Below, piece after piece: positions 50,135 to 63,399 of a stretch of DNA of 64,000 bases. Both the position numbers and the translations under genes were made by a program. Each line of letters starts with the position of its first letter. Position 1 is the stretch's first letter. This DNA comes from Cyprinodon diabolis (taxonomy: Eukaryota > Chordata > Actinopteri > Cyprinodontiformes > Cyprinodontidae), in contig CM060075.1 of assembly GCA_030533445.1 (NCBI GenBank), positions 36,228,196 through 36,292,195 of the forward strand, read 5' to 3'. Below the pieces are notes generated by a model that worked only from the letters and a program-made list of their open reading frames with translations, ran no database searches and was not told the DNA's origin.

Positions 50135-53100
50135 ATGTCAACTCTTCAGGGATTCAGCTCGGATTCTGACAGTGACACTACCTCCTTATCCTGGCTGTCA
50201 ATATGCAAAAAGCCTAAAAAGGATGGAAACTACTCATCTACTGGGTTTGGCTTTGGTGACCATAAGAGAAATATGTCTGACATGAAGCCTAATCCAGGTG
50301 GTGGAAATCCAGCAGCAGACAGGTTGGACCAATCCCAGTATACAGAATCTACTACTGGGAGCCATCAGTGGTTTGGACTAAAAGAAGAGGACTTGGGAGA
50401 ACTTAACTCCAACAATAAGCATCAGATCACTCCTGAAAACCTAAACCAAATCCTGAAGCAGATATCCCTTCAGAAGGAGAGAGCATCTGTGGAGAGGTCC
50501 TCTGAATCCTGCCCCAACATGGTCAGAAACAGTTTACAAATTGAGGGGTCAGCAGTAAAACAGGAAAACATGCAAGCAGATCTGAACTCTGATCTCAGTC
50601 CACAGATTAGCCACCAAAATAAAATGCATTTGACCAAAGGAAAACCAAAAGAAATAAAGCCTAAACTCTCCAAAGCCCTCCCTACAGAGCAACCAGCGTC
50701 AACTCAGCCGTCCAAATGGAAATCCTCCAAACCAAGCTCTATGCTCTGTGGGGTTCAGCCCAGCCATCCAGGACCTACGGGCTCTAACAGTCGGTCTGCT
50801 GCTGGTCAGGATGAAAAACCACCCAGAAAGCAGAGCCCAGTGGATCAGAACCCAGAGCTTCAACAGAAAGAGCCGATGTCAAAGACCCAAAAAGGCTTTA
50901 AGGATTTAACATCTAACCTGGCCTCCAGCGAACCATCGGAGGGGTCACTTTCTAAAAATCTGCCCTCACCGTCCATGATTGAAGACTATGAAGGAGCCAC
51001 ACCTAGAGTGTTTCCGCATATCTGTTCACTCTGCAGAGAGAAATGTTCTCACATCACGGTGAGTTTTTCTGTGATATCTTTCCTTACAGTTGAAAATCTG
51101 CCTGCTCTGTTCAATTCCCAGCATCCTGTATCTAAAATTCCTCCTCTGGACATTTCCAAAACATCTAAGCACTTATGACTTCTTCTTCTTTTTTGCTTCT
51201 GCCTTCTTATTGTTCTACATTATGTTTTTTATTCTATTTTTTATTTTTTTTTATTTTCACAAATCAAAGTAGAAACTCAGAATACATCAATAAAATAAGA
51301 AATGTGATGGACAGAAACCCCATAGGGCTAATATCAAAGGCCACACCCCTGAAACAACAAAACATCAGGCAGCTCACATTATGAAAGTCATTTCACTCGA
51401 GAGAGAAAACAGAAAAGACATTTTAGCTTTCAGATTTCAGGGAGTCAATATTTGTAAAATCATTCATAATTCTTTCTTTAGGATAACAGTATTTTTTATC
51501 AAAGACTTCCTACCATTTATTTTTAAAGATATTTTCCATATTTATTCCGTAGTTTTGCACCACGATGCTGAAAAGGAAGTTGCACTTGAGTTTTATTACT
51601 TAATGGTAAATAAAAAGACAAAGCTTGTCTAGTTTTGTAAGAACGGACTTCACAGTTCTTTACAAAATAATTCTTGAAACTATCAGGAGAATGACCTTGT
51701 TTCATCATAAAAACAAAGGTACATGTTTGATAAATATTAATTTCATAAATATTCAACAGCTGTAATTTGGAGAAAAGGGGAGCACTAGCTGAATCAACTT
51801 TAGAAAATGTTGCTAAGCGAACAAAAGCTTTTTGTAAAAGTAGGATGTTTTTAAGATAACTAGGAAATTTACTTCCCCAAACAATATTACAGTATGACAG
51901 ATATGGATAGATTAACGAATTATATAAAATTAACATCTCTTTATTGTGAACAAAATTTCTGATCCTTCTTAAAATGCCTAGAGATTTAGTGACTTTCTTT
52001 GCAGACTGTACCAATTTGTTTAATGAGAGTTATACTCCCAAAAAACGAAAAGTGGTAACTTTATCAACTTGTTGAGTTTTAAATACAAATTCTTTTTTTC
52101 AAATGTATAATTTCTGTTCCCAGCAAAAACCATGTAATTGCATTTTTTTCACATTCAAATATAACTTATTGGCTTGGAAGCATGTTGAAAATTGGGCTAG
52201 ATCTCTATTCAGCTGTCCAGAGTGTTTCTATCATAAAAGCTGATGAAGATCATCAAGTTTCGATTTGTTCCACAGGTGCTACATATAGGCTGAAAGGATT
52301 AAAGCTGGACTCAAATATCATTATCTTAATGGATGTTTTCTCATTGTTCTGTTTAACAGGCTTGGCGTTCCCATCAGCAGACGGAGTCTCATCGTGAGAA
52401 CTGCAGACTCTTCCTGAAAAAGTCAGTCTTTTTTTCTTTTCTTTTTTTTTTTTTTTAGTTTCGGATTCTCACAGAGGTTTCATGGTATTTGTGAAATAGA
52501 ATATTCTTCCAATTGCTTTTATTCAGACTACAAAAGTACCATTTGTTGCACTAGGAGTTCAATTTTTCACTAGTGTTGTATACAGCAGGATGGAGCTGTT
52601 GCTGCTTGTCATGTTTGAACCACGTGGAACCATTTTCTATTTAAAGGACACTTTTTTTGCAGAAGCTTTTACCTCCATGAGTATTATACTAAAGAGAATT
52701 TTTTTTTTGACACGCTGTAATACTTTGAGAATAAAGTAGCAGAGTTACGAGAATAAAGACACAACATAAAGTGGTATTATTACCAGAATAAAGTTGTAAT
52801 ACTATCAGATTAATATCATATTAGCAGGATAAGGTCATAATATTACCAGATTAATATCATATTAGCAGGATAAGGTCATAATATTACCAGATTAATATCA
52901 TATTAGCAGGATAAGGTCATAATATTACCAGATTAATACCATATTAGCAGGATAAGGTCATAATATTACCAGATTAATACCATATTAGCAGGATAAGGTC
53001 ATAATATTATCAGATTAATACCATATTAGCAGGATAAGGTCATAATATTACCAGATTAATACCATATTAGCAGGATAAGGTCATAATATTAGCAGGATAA

Positions 53101-56100
53101 GGTCATAATATTACCAGATTAATACCATATTAGCAGGATAAGGTCATAATATTACCAGATTAATACCATATTAGCAGGATAAGGTCATAATATTACCAGA
53201 TTAATACCATATTAGCAGGATAAGGCCATAATATTAGCAGGATAAGGTCATAATATTACCAGATTAATACAATATTAGCAGGATAAGGTCATAATATTAG
53301 CAGGATAAGGTCATAATATTACCAGATTAATACCATATTAGCAGGATAAGGTCATAATATTATCAGATTAATAAATTGCAGAATAAGATCATAATATTAC
53401 TAGATTAATATCATATTAGCAGGATAAGGTCATAATATTACCAGATTAATACCATATTAGCAGGATAAGGTCATAATATTACCAGATTAATACCATATTA
53501 GCAGGGTAAGGTCATAATATTAGCAGGATAAGGTCATAATATTACCAGATTAATACCATATTAGCAGGATAAGGTCATAATATTAGCAGGATAAGGTCAT
53601 AATATTACCAGATTAATACCATATTAGCAGGATAAGGTCATAATATTAGCAGGATAAGGTCATAATATTACCAGATTAATACCATATTAGCAGGATAAGG
53701 TCATAATATTAGCAGGATAAGGTCATAATATTACCAGATTAATACCATATTAGCAGGATAAGGTCATAATATTATCAGATTAATAAATTGCAGAATAAGA
53801 TCATAATATTACCAGATTAATATCATATTAGCAGAATCAGGTAACAATATTACCAGATTAATATTAATATTAATTAGGAGATTATAGTGCTATTATTACC
53901 AGAACAAAAATATAATTTGTATTATTATTTTATTATTATTATATTACCAGATTATGGATGGATGGATGGATGGATGAAAGATGGATGGATGGATGGATGG
54001 ATGGATGAAAGATGGATGGATGGAAGATGGATGGAGTGATAGATGGATGAAAGATGGATGGATGGAAGATGGATGGAGTGATGGATGGATGAAAGATGGA
54101 TGGATGGAAGATGGATGGAGTGATGGATGGATGAAAGATGGATGGATGGATGGATGGATGGATGGATGGAAGATGGATGGAGTGATGGATGGATGGATGA
54201 AAGATGGATGGATGGATGGATGGATGAAAGATGGATGGATGGATGGATGAAAGATGGATGGATGGATGAAAGATGGATGAAAAATGGATGGATGGATGAA
54301 AGATGGATGGATGGATGGATGGATGGATGGATGGATGGATGGATGGATGGATGAAAAATGGATGGATGGATGAAAGATGGATGGATGGATGAAAGATGGA
54401 TGAAAAATGGATGGATGGATGAAAGATGGATGGATGAAAGATGGATGAAAAATGGATGGATGGATGAAAGATGGATGGATGAAAGATGGATGAAAAATGG
54501 ATGGATGGATGAAAGATGGATGGATGGATGGATGGATGAAAGATGGATGGATGGATGAAAGATGGATGAAAAATGGATGGATGGATGAAAGATGGATGGA
54601 TGGATGAAAGATGGATGGATGGATGAAAGATGGATGGATGGATGAAAGATGGATGAAAGATGGATGGATGGATGGATTACCTCAGCATTCAACAATGATA
54701 CAGTTATATGTAGTATTACTATTATAAAGCTACTTCTGCAATAGATCTTTTTTAATAATGGTTGCAGATCTGACAGGCCAGGTTTGCAGTGTGGGATCCA
54801 TAATATGTCCGTCAGTATTTTTCATTTATATAAATGTCTCTCTCCAACTTGTTTCAATAATGTTAAATAAAACATTAGTTATATCTAATCCTAATTTTAA
54901 TTCACCTCTGAGACAAGCAAATTCTGCAGTAAATGCTTTAAATGGATCAAATAATCTCTGAATTAAAAAACTATAATTACATTTTATTTAGTTATTTAGT
55001 TGAGTTAACAGGTTTGAGGTATAATTGTTGAAGAGAATCTGAGCTCTAAATAGCACATTGATTGGATTACTAATAAGAAAATCAACAAACCAAAAGGAAT
55101 CCTAAGGAAAGTTAGTTGTTAAGTTGATTTTAAAAGTTTACTGACTTTATAGTACAGTTTTTTTCCATTACATCTATTCTAGTATTGATTTATAAAGGCT
55201 GGTTTTCATCTACTTAGTTTATAAAAGCATCGCACACATGCAAGGCTACACAGTTTCTGAGTGAGAGGAGTTGTTTTAATATCATTAGTGACTTTGGAAC
55301 AGAAATCATTTTCCCATCATAGTCCAGACTCCTGTGTCTCAATGTTTATTCAACATTTTACTGTTTTCTACATCTGTTTGCAACTTGTTTGGGTTGACTG
55401 TGTGTGGAAGCCTTCACAGCTCTTTGCAGGCTTTAGGTTAGTGAGAAAAACATTATCTAGAGCGGAACAGGGCAGAGCATCCAGCTGTGAGCGCTGCTAT
55501 GATCATCTGGTTTCCATCTTTTTTTCTATAACAAATTTAACCTTGCTTATCATATTGCAATATAGTTTAGGTGAAAAAAATGTTAAGCCTTTTAAAGCAT
55601 TTTGTTTGACTTATAACTCATTCAAAGACTTTGACATCATTAACTGGTTTATTTTACAAACTAAGCATTCTTATTTATTTAAGATTTCAACGTTTTACTA
55701 ATGTGTATTTTTGTGTTAGTTCCATACCTGAAAACCTTTATGTTAAACAAAAGGAAACAAATTGTTATATATATATATATATACAGAGGCTGCAAAATGA
55801 GAAAAATATTTGCACATCTGGCTTAAAGTAATACTTTATTATAATCCTTGAAGAAATTAAAGTTCCTTTGACTTAACCGAAATTTAGAAAATGGTCTAAA
55901 TGTTTGTATTTGTATTGATATTTATATTGATTTACATTTTTGATTGTAATTTTAAGGTGGAGGCTTTAAAATAAGCCTGAATGGGTTTTCTGCTTCTCTA
56001 TGCACATATAAATATTTAATCTTTGTTTGTTTTTTTACCATAAATAACTAAATGAAATGAAATTTAAACAAGCTATTACATAATAATTTTAATTTTTTAT

Positions 56101-59100
56101 ATATTCCATTGATTTATTTGAAACAGTTTGTGATTTCTATCTTATGAACTGAACATACATCCTAATTTTATTTTTAGGGCCTCAAAAAGTAGTTAGATAA
56201 TTTTCAGGGTTTCCAACATTAGGATTCTTAGTAATTTAATTAAAGTTCAGTGGAAGTTGATGTTAGAATGTAGGGAAAGAAAGGCGTCTGCTTTTAACTG
56301 GATGCATGTGCTTTGTCTTCCATAGATATGTGGACTGGGGTTCTAAAGAAGCATCGTTTCCCAGGTGAAAAGACGCCGAAAAGACCTTTATCTTTATCTT
56401 TACCGTGTTTTTTAAATATATTTTTATGTGTTTAAACAGAAAAGTCGAGCGCCATGATAAGAGAAGCAAAGAGGAGAGTAGTTCTCGCTCCCGCAGCCCC
56501 CGCCCCCCCCGCCGCAGGTCTGTGGGTCAAAGGGACAAATCCAAAGGCAGCTCCCGTTCCCCCTCCAGAAGCCCTGGGCACCGCCGTAAAAGCTCCTGTT
56601 CTGGCTCATACACCCCAGCCTCGTATCGTGGGTTGAAACGGGTTAAATCAAGGAGTCGGTCATCTTCCAGCTCAGACAGCTCGTCGCAAAGTCAGAGCTC
56701 TGAGGACAGAAAAGACAGACGTAGGAGCCGGTCCAGATCACCTCGCAGCTATAGAAATACTCACAGGTCTGTTAAACAAAGGTAGATGGGGAACTCTTTC
56801 AACCGGTTTATAATTACATCTGGGGCATCATATTCAAGTTTGGATGGCTTTAACCTCTAGAAAAAAACAAACCCAGCTCACTTGTTTCTCTGTTAGGTCT
56901 AGGTCTCGGTCTCCACGCTGTGACAGGCCCACCTCCTCTTACTATCGCTCAAGAAGCCCAGGAAGACGTTATTTATCCTTCAGGAGAGTTATGGAGCAAC
57001 GCCTTCAAAGATGGCCTTACCAGAGAGATCCGTCGCCAAAAAGGAGCGAAAAATGGAGGTCATCGAGAAGAAGCCGAGAGAGACGAGAGTCGTCAGAGAC
57101 ATCGGCCCCTCAGGATGAGGGGTCGAGCAACGCGGAGAAACTGGCCAAGAAAGTGCTGGAATCATCAGGTTGGACCAAATTAGGAATTAGCTTAGATAGC
57201 CTTATGTGTTGCAGTGAACATTGTTGATTCATATTTTACTGTTTTTTTCCCCTCTAGCCGTCCAGACTTTGTCAGACCAGATAGACATGGAGAGCTTCGT
57301 CAAAACTCTGGCCCCGGTCTTCCTCGCTGAGATTGACAAGCTGAAGTCCACACCCGGGTCGTCATCGCCTAAAGATGGGGCGGATGGAACGAAAACAAGA
57401 AGCGCGGCTGGTTCCGCCGCAAAGCTAAAGGTCTGATTACTTCAAACTAAGATTCTCCATTTTATGACCCCTAGCATTTTGCATCATGTGTACACCTATT
57501 TATCCTGTTTCAGGACTGCCTTGTATTTATCTCATCCATCTCCCCTTCAGCCTTGTCTCACTTTCTGCTCTCTCTTGACGAACGGCATAATGCTGCCACC
57601 ACCATGTTTCACCAGGGGATGGATAGTTTAGGGTCATCTGCAGAGTTAGATATTCATCCAAACTGAGATCTTTCAGATTTACGTCTAGTCTGACCACCTT
57701 CCTCCCGTGGGAGGCTTGTGCATGGCTTGTGGGAAACTTCAAGCAGAACTTTTTTTTCCTTTAATTTCTTTGCTGTGGCTAGGGTTGCCAACTCCCTGGA
57801 AAAAAAAGGGACACCTTATGTGCGTGCAAGCTGATCCGATTGCCTTTACCCCTCCTGGCGTGGTGATTTTTTTTTATCCCTTTGTGTGTAAAATGTTTTT
57901 TTTTTTATATTTGACTAAAATCTTCATTGAATTAGATGCATATTTGTGAGTGACAAACACATGGAAAACAAATTATTATCCAACATTTCACTTTAATACA
58001 AAATAACAAACTTTGCTTGTAGTATCCTAAACTTAAGCCTGTCCTGCTTAACTTCAAACTGTAAAAATTTGTATAAAACAGTAAATAAATAGTGCACATT
58101 TTTGTTTCAACAGCAAACTTGTGGAAACTTGTTAACATATTTATGTGTTTAATGCGATGACTGTAGGCTACAGTTGTAAAACAGAAAAAAGAATCATTAG
58201 CTCAATGCCACATTATTTGTTTGTACTTGTTTTTCCTCTGAGCTCTTGCAGCAGTGAGTTGTTTGTCTTCGAGTGCTGCTGCTCTCTTGTCTCCCGCTAT
58301 CTTCTATGTGAGCAACATTTGGCTCAACCAATGGGATGAGGGTATTCTGGGTCGTTGCATATATTTTGTCAGCTCATTGGTCACAACGAAGGACAGGGCC
58401 TGGGAACAAGTTTACCGTAAGTGTTGTATCTGATGTGCCCTTGTTCTTCATTTTCCATTAGCTTTATACTATTTTTTCACTCTCACAGTAATGAGCGCGT
58501 TCCTTTTCCACTAAATACAGGACAGGTACTTCTATTTCTAAGTACGGAACAATTCCGTTTTCAAGGGACGGTTGGCAACCCTAGCTGTGGCTTTCACTCC
58601 TGAACCCCAAAACCTCAAGCAAGGAAACGGAGACAACAACAAAAAAACAGACATAGAGTGATTAAAGACAGGCTTAGCACGTAGATATAACGACATTCAT
58701 CATCAACTTTATTTATAAAGTGCTTTAACAACAACTAAGCTGAAGTAAAGTATTGTAAATAAAAATACAATGAGAAAACCAAAAAAACGTTACAGTGTGT
58801 TAATAAAGCTAAACATATAGAAATAATGTATATAGAATGAAAACAATAAAATACCACACCATTAAAACAGTTAAGATTCATAATAAAAGAGTTGGGTTGA
58901 TTAGGCAAAAATAACAGAATAAAACCAACATCAATAATGCTATAGCAGCATCATTCTTCTTCCAAGTGAAAAATTAATGTTGAAAAAGATGTGAATTAAG
59001 GCTTCATTACCCAGAGGATCTCTGTCTTTGTTATCAGCCATTTATTACCTTTTGATGAATTAGATTATTAACTGTAAAGTTAATTTGCAATATTTTTTAT

Positions 59101-62100
59101 CAACAGTCTTCTGTTCCCAAGAAGCCTCCGTCGACTTTAAATGAGCAGAAAAAGTCTCCTGAAATGTAAGCTTTGTCTTGCTATTATGTCATTGAGAGTT
59201 TTGATTATTCTATCCGCTTTATGTTATTGCTATATTATTAATGATTAATGAACCTGTGTAATATTAATTATATTGGATAATGTTTAAGAAGCAGAGTTTA
59301 TCGCTGCCGTGACCAAATTTCCCTTGGTTCCTCGCAGAAAGTCTGAGCCGTTGGACAAGTCGGTTGTTAAAAAAAAGGCTGAAGCGTTGGAGAAAAAGCA
59401 GAAACCAAAGGAGAAAACTCAGCTGAAATGTAAGTGGAAGACTTTTCAGTGGTTAGAAAGGAATAAATGGTTTATTGTACAGTTTTTCAGCTTGAATATT
59501 TTTCTAAAACTCTTTATCTGCTCTAAATGAGGAATGAGAAGTAAAACTTTCTGCTTTTAAAATGGCAATTACTTCATTGGACCATTTGTACAAAATCGTC
59601 ACAATTACCCTAAAATAGACCAAATTATACTCTGATGTTTTTTTCTTTTTGTCGTGTTTAATGTAAACCAGATGTGGATGTGATATTATCTATTTACACT
59701 TGAACACCTTATCTTTTTAAAGCTCCTGTGAACAAATCTGCAGCAGCTACGGCACCAAACAAAAAGCCGACAGCAACATTGACTACATGTGACCAGACTC
59801 CAGGAGAGCAGATAGAAAAATACTTGGATCCCAAAGACCTCTGTATGTAAATAGTACAGTTCTACTAGTAATGATAAAAAAAAGATTTTGTTCTTCAATT
59901 TTCTATTTCTTTGACTCCTCACCAGGTCCTCTTGAATTTAAGGATTTCTTATCACAGCCAGATGTAAGCGCTTTTCTATTTTTTCGTCATAAAGCTAATC
60001 ATACTATTTAAATGTGAAGTTTATGAATTTGTATTTTTGCTGCATTATTTACAGGAAAGCTGCAGTTAAAATGTAATTGTGTGTTCTTCTCTTCTTTTGT
60101 GATCTAATTTTATTGTTTAGTTTATTTATATAGCTCCAATTCACGACCCCTATCATCTCAAGGCACTTTACAGAGACAGTACAGTCAGATTGGGTAACAG
60201 CTCCAATCAAGAAAAACCGATTAACCACATCAATACATTGACTTGCAAGACATGTTCCTCCTGTATGAGCTTGTGGCGATGATTTTCCATTAAAATTTGT
60301 AATTGACTCTTCAATAATCCCAGACATTGAGAATGCATGCAGCGAGAGTTGAGAGGAAAAAGAAGAGAGAACACAAAGTTATGGGTGGAACTAACTAATA
60401 ATTCAGAATGGGAGAATAGAAAGAGAATGAAGCAGAATTATAAAAAGTGGTCCCTATGTCCTCTAGCAATCAAAGGTTATAGAAGCATGAATATAGAAAA
60501 CTCAGTAAAAGTTCAGGTGAATAGTGTGTAACTGTGTAAACAATGAGACAGCTGGTCAGTGAAAAAAAATGTAAATACAGAAGCGATACAATCATTGTTA
60601 TCTGTAGGAAAACGTTAAAAGCTGTTTTAAGGCTTTTGAAACTAAAGCCCCTATCACACCGTGACGATTTAGACCAGCTTATGCCTGACGTACAGAAAAT
60701 CTGGCAAAATCGCTGGCATACGTTGGATAAGTTATGGGTACGTTTTCTATAAGTTATGAGCACGCTGAAACACGCTGGCACAGGTCAACATATGGCAGGT
60801 ACGTCAAGAACCCAACGTATGCTAGCATTTGGGGGTAGCAGTGGCGTTGGATGTAGGAGTTTGCCCTGAAATCGAAGGATTGACGGTTCAAGCCCTGGCT
60901 CTGACTTTCATTGTCGTTGTGTACTTGGGCAAGACACTTCATCTGCATTGTCTACTGATGGTGGTCAGAGGGCCCGGTGGCGCCAGTGTACGGCAGCCTC
61001 GCTTCTGTCAGTGAGCCCCAGGGCAGCTGTGGCTACAATGTAGCTTGCCACCATCAGTATGTGAGTGTGTGTGTGAATGGGTGAATGAATGTAGTGTAAA
61101 GCGCTTTGGTCAAGTCTCCTGACTTGAAAAGAGGCGCTATATAAGTACATGCCATTTACCATTTGCCATACATGGGCCATAAATTACAGACCAAAACCTA
61201 TGAGTAACTTGTGCACAACTTATGCATAACTTATGCATAACCAATGCATATCAACATACTGAACTCCTTTCTAACATTCTAGCTACATTTAATTGCATAT
61301 TGGCAGCATTTTGGTATAAAAGGGGGGTCACAGCAGGAAACCGTCAGTAGTCCTCCAGACTTCATCCCCATTATAGGGTGAGTGAGAAGGTAAGTGTAAT
61401 GAACCCTCCCTGCGTTCACGCCCATAGCCAACAAACTTCCTAGCAGACATGACGCGGATTCTCCCGCAACTGCAAACCTTCTTTCTTTCCTTTTCTTTTT
61501 TCTTATTTTTTTATTTTTTTGGCGGACGGTAAACAGCAGCTAGGTTAATACCACGAACAAAGAAATCTATTTTTGCAGGCCGGGCACCTCCAGGCGCATT
61601 GCTGCCCCCCTCAGAACACTGGCTTGTGCATCATTTTATGGGCATTACGCTGCCATCCGTTATAAGTTAGCATAAGTTAGGCTGTCGTTGGACATAAGTT
61701 CTGGACTCATTACGAATACTTTATGTATATTCCAAATTTAGAAAGTTTAGCGTATGCCAGCATTTTAGAAGATTCTTGGACGTCAGGCATACACTGTCTA
61801 AATCAGCAAGGTGTGACACGGCCCTTAGTTGCTAGAGGAGCAAAAAAATGCTCCAACAGGGATTCGACGATCTATCTTGGAGATCACAAAGAACCCAGAT
61901 CAATATCTTAGGCTGAGTATATCTTACTTACCTTAGATAAGTTTAGCGCGATTACAATTGAAAATGAAAAAACTGGGAAAAATTAAAGTTAGGAAAGCTC
62001 CATTGGACAATCTTTGAGATCATATCAAAATAACATTAAAGCCTTTCTAACATTGATCAAAACACAAGCATTATCCCCAGATTTTGGAACAAACTCACGG

Positions 62101-63059
62101 TAGGAGTAGTAGGATCCAACTGTACATATAAAGGATGTGGTTCATGAAAGCACAATGAATGGGATGCACTGTACAAAAATCCTGGCTCCCAAGGTTTTCT
62201 CACAGGCTTTGATAAAACCTTATTTGAATGGAAACCTGCAGCCAATGGTTACATTTCTAAGGTAGAGTTCCCTACTCCTGCTTTGGTTGGCTTTACCCTG
62301 GACAGTCATTAAGTAACATGTGTATTTCTATGACTGAAGACAGTAGTTAATCAAAATTTAAGTAGTCTGTGAATGTTAGGGGATGTTTAAACTGATTGGG
62401 GTACCTTAGCAGAAACCTGGCTTAAACAACACATTTTGGGATCTAAGAAACTTCATGCTCACAAAACCCCCCAAAGTGGTCTTACATGAATGTTCTCTTT
62501 GCTAACATGAGTTCTGTTTTGATTCTGTCACATTTTAAGACAAAGGAGCTGCTGATAACCAACCTTCCCAAGTATTCTGATGGCTGTTATAAAGAGGAGG
62601 ACCTAGTCGACCTCCTCCGTCCTTTTGGGTTTAAAAACAGCCGTGACATTTTTGTGATTCCTCAGAAACAAATGGTAAATATCTTTGTGCAAATCTTTAT
62701 ATTACTTCTTTTTTTCCCCCTAGTTAAGTGGATTTGATGCATGTATCACACAAGATTTGCTAAGTTCTCCTTGTTTCCTTTTAGGCTTTTGCTTTCATGC
62801 AGCATAAAAATGAGCTGAAGGATGCGCTCCAAAGATCTCATGACGGCATCTTTTTCAAAGGATCTAAACTTTGTTTTCAGGCTTGCAGATTAACATCTAA
62901 GGTAAACGCATGCGTTTAGACTGTTAAGACGGTTTCTGTCCCTCCAACTTTTAATAAAGGTTACAACGCTTTTATTCAGAGAGTCATTTATACTGCCTTT
63001 TTTTAAGTATATGAACTCTCTGTTTTCAGGATCATAGGAGACCCATTGCCCGATCATCG
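50135..63059 (+). CDS. ZNF638/matrin-3-like nuclear RNA-binding protein (matrin zinc finger, RS region, RRM), 3' end beyond window
   Basis: Exons: 50135-51058, 52360-52421, 56326-56364, 56440-56781, 56897-57168, 57258-57430, 59107-59165, 59338-59429, 59723-59842, 59926-59963, 62540-62674, 62785-62901, 63030-63059. All phases close, giving 801 codons so far. Residues 1-290 are polar and disordered. A matrin-type C2H2 finger spans the first intron: C297, C300, H313, H319 ([14 protein letters not shown], then [15 protein letters not shown]). Residues about 340-530 are rich in RS/SR dipeptides, as in splicing proteins. A short conserved helix follows ([19 protein letters not shown]), then a Lys-rich linker, then an RRM from about 708 ([13 protein letters not shown] as RNP2, [16 protein letters not shown] as RNP1). 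The combination fits ZNF638 and fish matrin-3-like genes, which bind nuclear RNA and chromatin. Start chosen as the first ATG after the acceptor at 50011. Further RRMs or a C-terminal finger may follow off-window. Confidence 0.78.
51520..52340 (-). mobile_element. LINE ORF2 C-terminal fragment
   Basis: The minus-strand frame 52014-51523 (163 residues) has [20 protein letters not shown] and [19 protein letters not shown], the C-terminal pattern after the reverse-transcriptase domain of CR1/I/L2-type LINEs. The flanking part to about 52340 continues the same element on broken frames. It occupies most of the first coding intron of the matrin-like gene, antisense to it. Confidence 0.75.
52794..53862. 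repeat. minisatellite, 41-bp unit with interspersed 22-bp units
   Basis: About 22 copies of a 41-base unit (ACCAGATTAATACCATATT + AGCAGGATAAGGTCATAATATT) and about seven extra single copies of its second half. Upstream words (GAGAATAAAG.. at 52729-52795) look like the ancestral 22-mer. Confidence 0.95.
53954..54677. repeat. (GGAT)n tract with regular GAAA interruptions
   Basis: About 720 bases of GGAT units broken by GAAAGAT, GAAAAAT and GGAAGAT variants, forming higher-order 20-50-base units. The HPSI/DGWM frames across it are repeat products. Confidence 0.95.
54678..56325. other. remainder of intron, little recognised
   Basis: AT-rich. A stretch near 54780-54960 may be a LINE remnant. A short (AT)n run at 55766-55782. 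No exon is needed here: the phases of 52421 and 56326 join directly. Confidence 0.4.
57780..58583. mobile_element. hAT-like DNA transposon, non-autonomous, with perfect 8-bp target duplication
   Basis: Ends TAGGGTTGCCAAC and GTTGGCAACCCTA are exact reverse complements. The flanking 8-mer GCTGTGGC occurs at 57772-57779 and again at 58584-58591. The 804-bp body has no transposase. It lies in the intron 57431-59106. Confidence 0.9.
60121..60535. repeat. dispersed repeat family C, copy 2
   Basis: TTTATTTATATAGCTCCAAT, CATCTCAAGGCACTTTACAG, then GAGAGTTGAGAGGAAAAA and GGTCCCTATGTCCTCTAGCA. The last part matches copy 3 at 63880-63900. Confidence 0.65.
60640..61830. mobile_element. long-terminal-inverted-repeat element, with a SINE inserted
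   Basis: The left arm (60640-60740) reads AACTAAAGCCCCTATCACAC ... GATTTAGACCAGCTTATGCC. The right arm, reversed, reads AACTAAGGGCCGTGTCACAC ... GATTTAGACAGTGTATGCC. The arms pair over about 100 bases with TGACGT and GCTGGCATACG in register. The centre has a TATAAAAGG box at 61315-61323. No transposase frame. Superfamily not assigned. Confidence 0.7.
60827..61172 (+). repeat. tRNA-derived SINE inside the long-TIR element
   Basis: Head GGGGGTAGCAGTGGCGTTGG, B-box-like GGTTCAAGCC at about 60891, body GGGCCCGGTGGCGCC ... GTGAGCCCCAGGGCAGCTGT, and a tail GCGCTATATAAGTACATGCC. Possible short target duplication CATTTG on both sides. Confidence 0.8.
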
Positions 63060-63399
63060 GTGAGTTCTGTATTTTCTCAGCTCTGTAATACCATACAAAC
63101 AGCTCTGTTTTTCTCTATCTTATGCAATAAAGTAGTTTCTCACCCCATTTTGTATATGTATTTAACCTTTTCTTCATGAGCGGTTAAGTTCCATCAAGGA
63201 TGTCTGCAGCAGTTTGTTTTTAGTTGTTTTTTTTTTTTGTAGTTTTTTTCTTTTTTTTTTTACACATGACTGTTTCTCTCAAATCTACAAGTACACAGTT
63301 AATTTCCTCTTGGTTTTGTTAGATCCTGAAAAATATTTTTAAACTAAGCTAACTCATAAGAGGTGGATGGATGAGAAGAGAAAATATAGATATTAAATG

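Noticed and set aside
51175..51384. Extension of the first matrin-like exon past 51058
   Set aside because: The frame reads on into the intron, but the donor GTGAGT at 51059 joins in phase to [11 protein letters not shown], completing the zinc finger.
51523..52014. 163-residue minus-strand open frame as a host gene
   Set aside because: The pattern is that of a LINE ORF2 C-terminus without the rest of the protein.
52794..53862. CRISPR-like regularly spaced repeats
   Set aside because: No unique spacers. The units are contiguous 41- and 22-base tandem copies in a eukaryotic intron.
56424..56636. Alternative frames over the RS exon
   Set aside because: Shadow frames of the SR-rich coding exon 56440-56781, which is fixed by splice phases on both sides.
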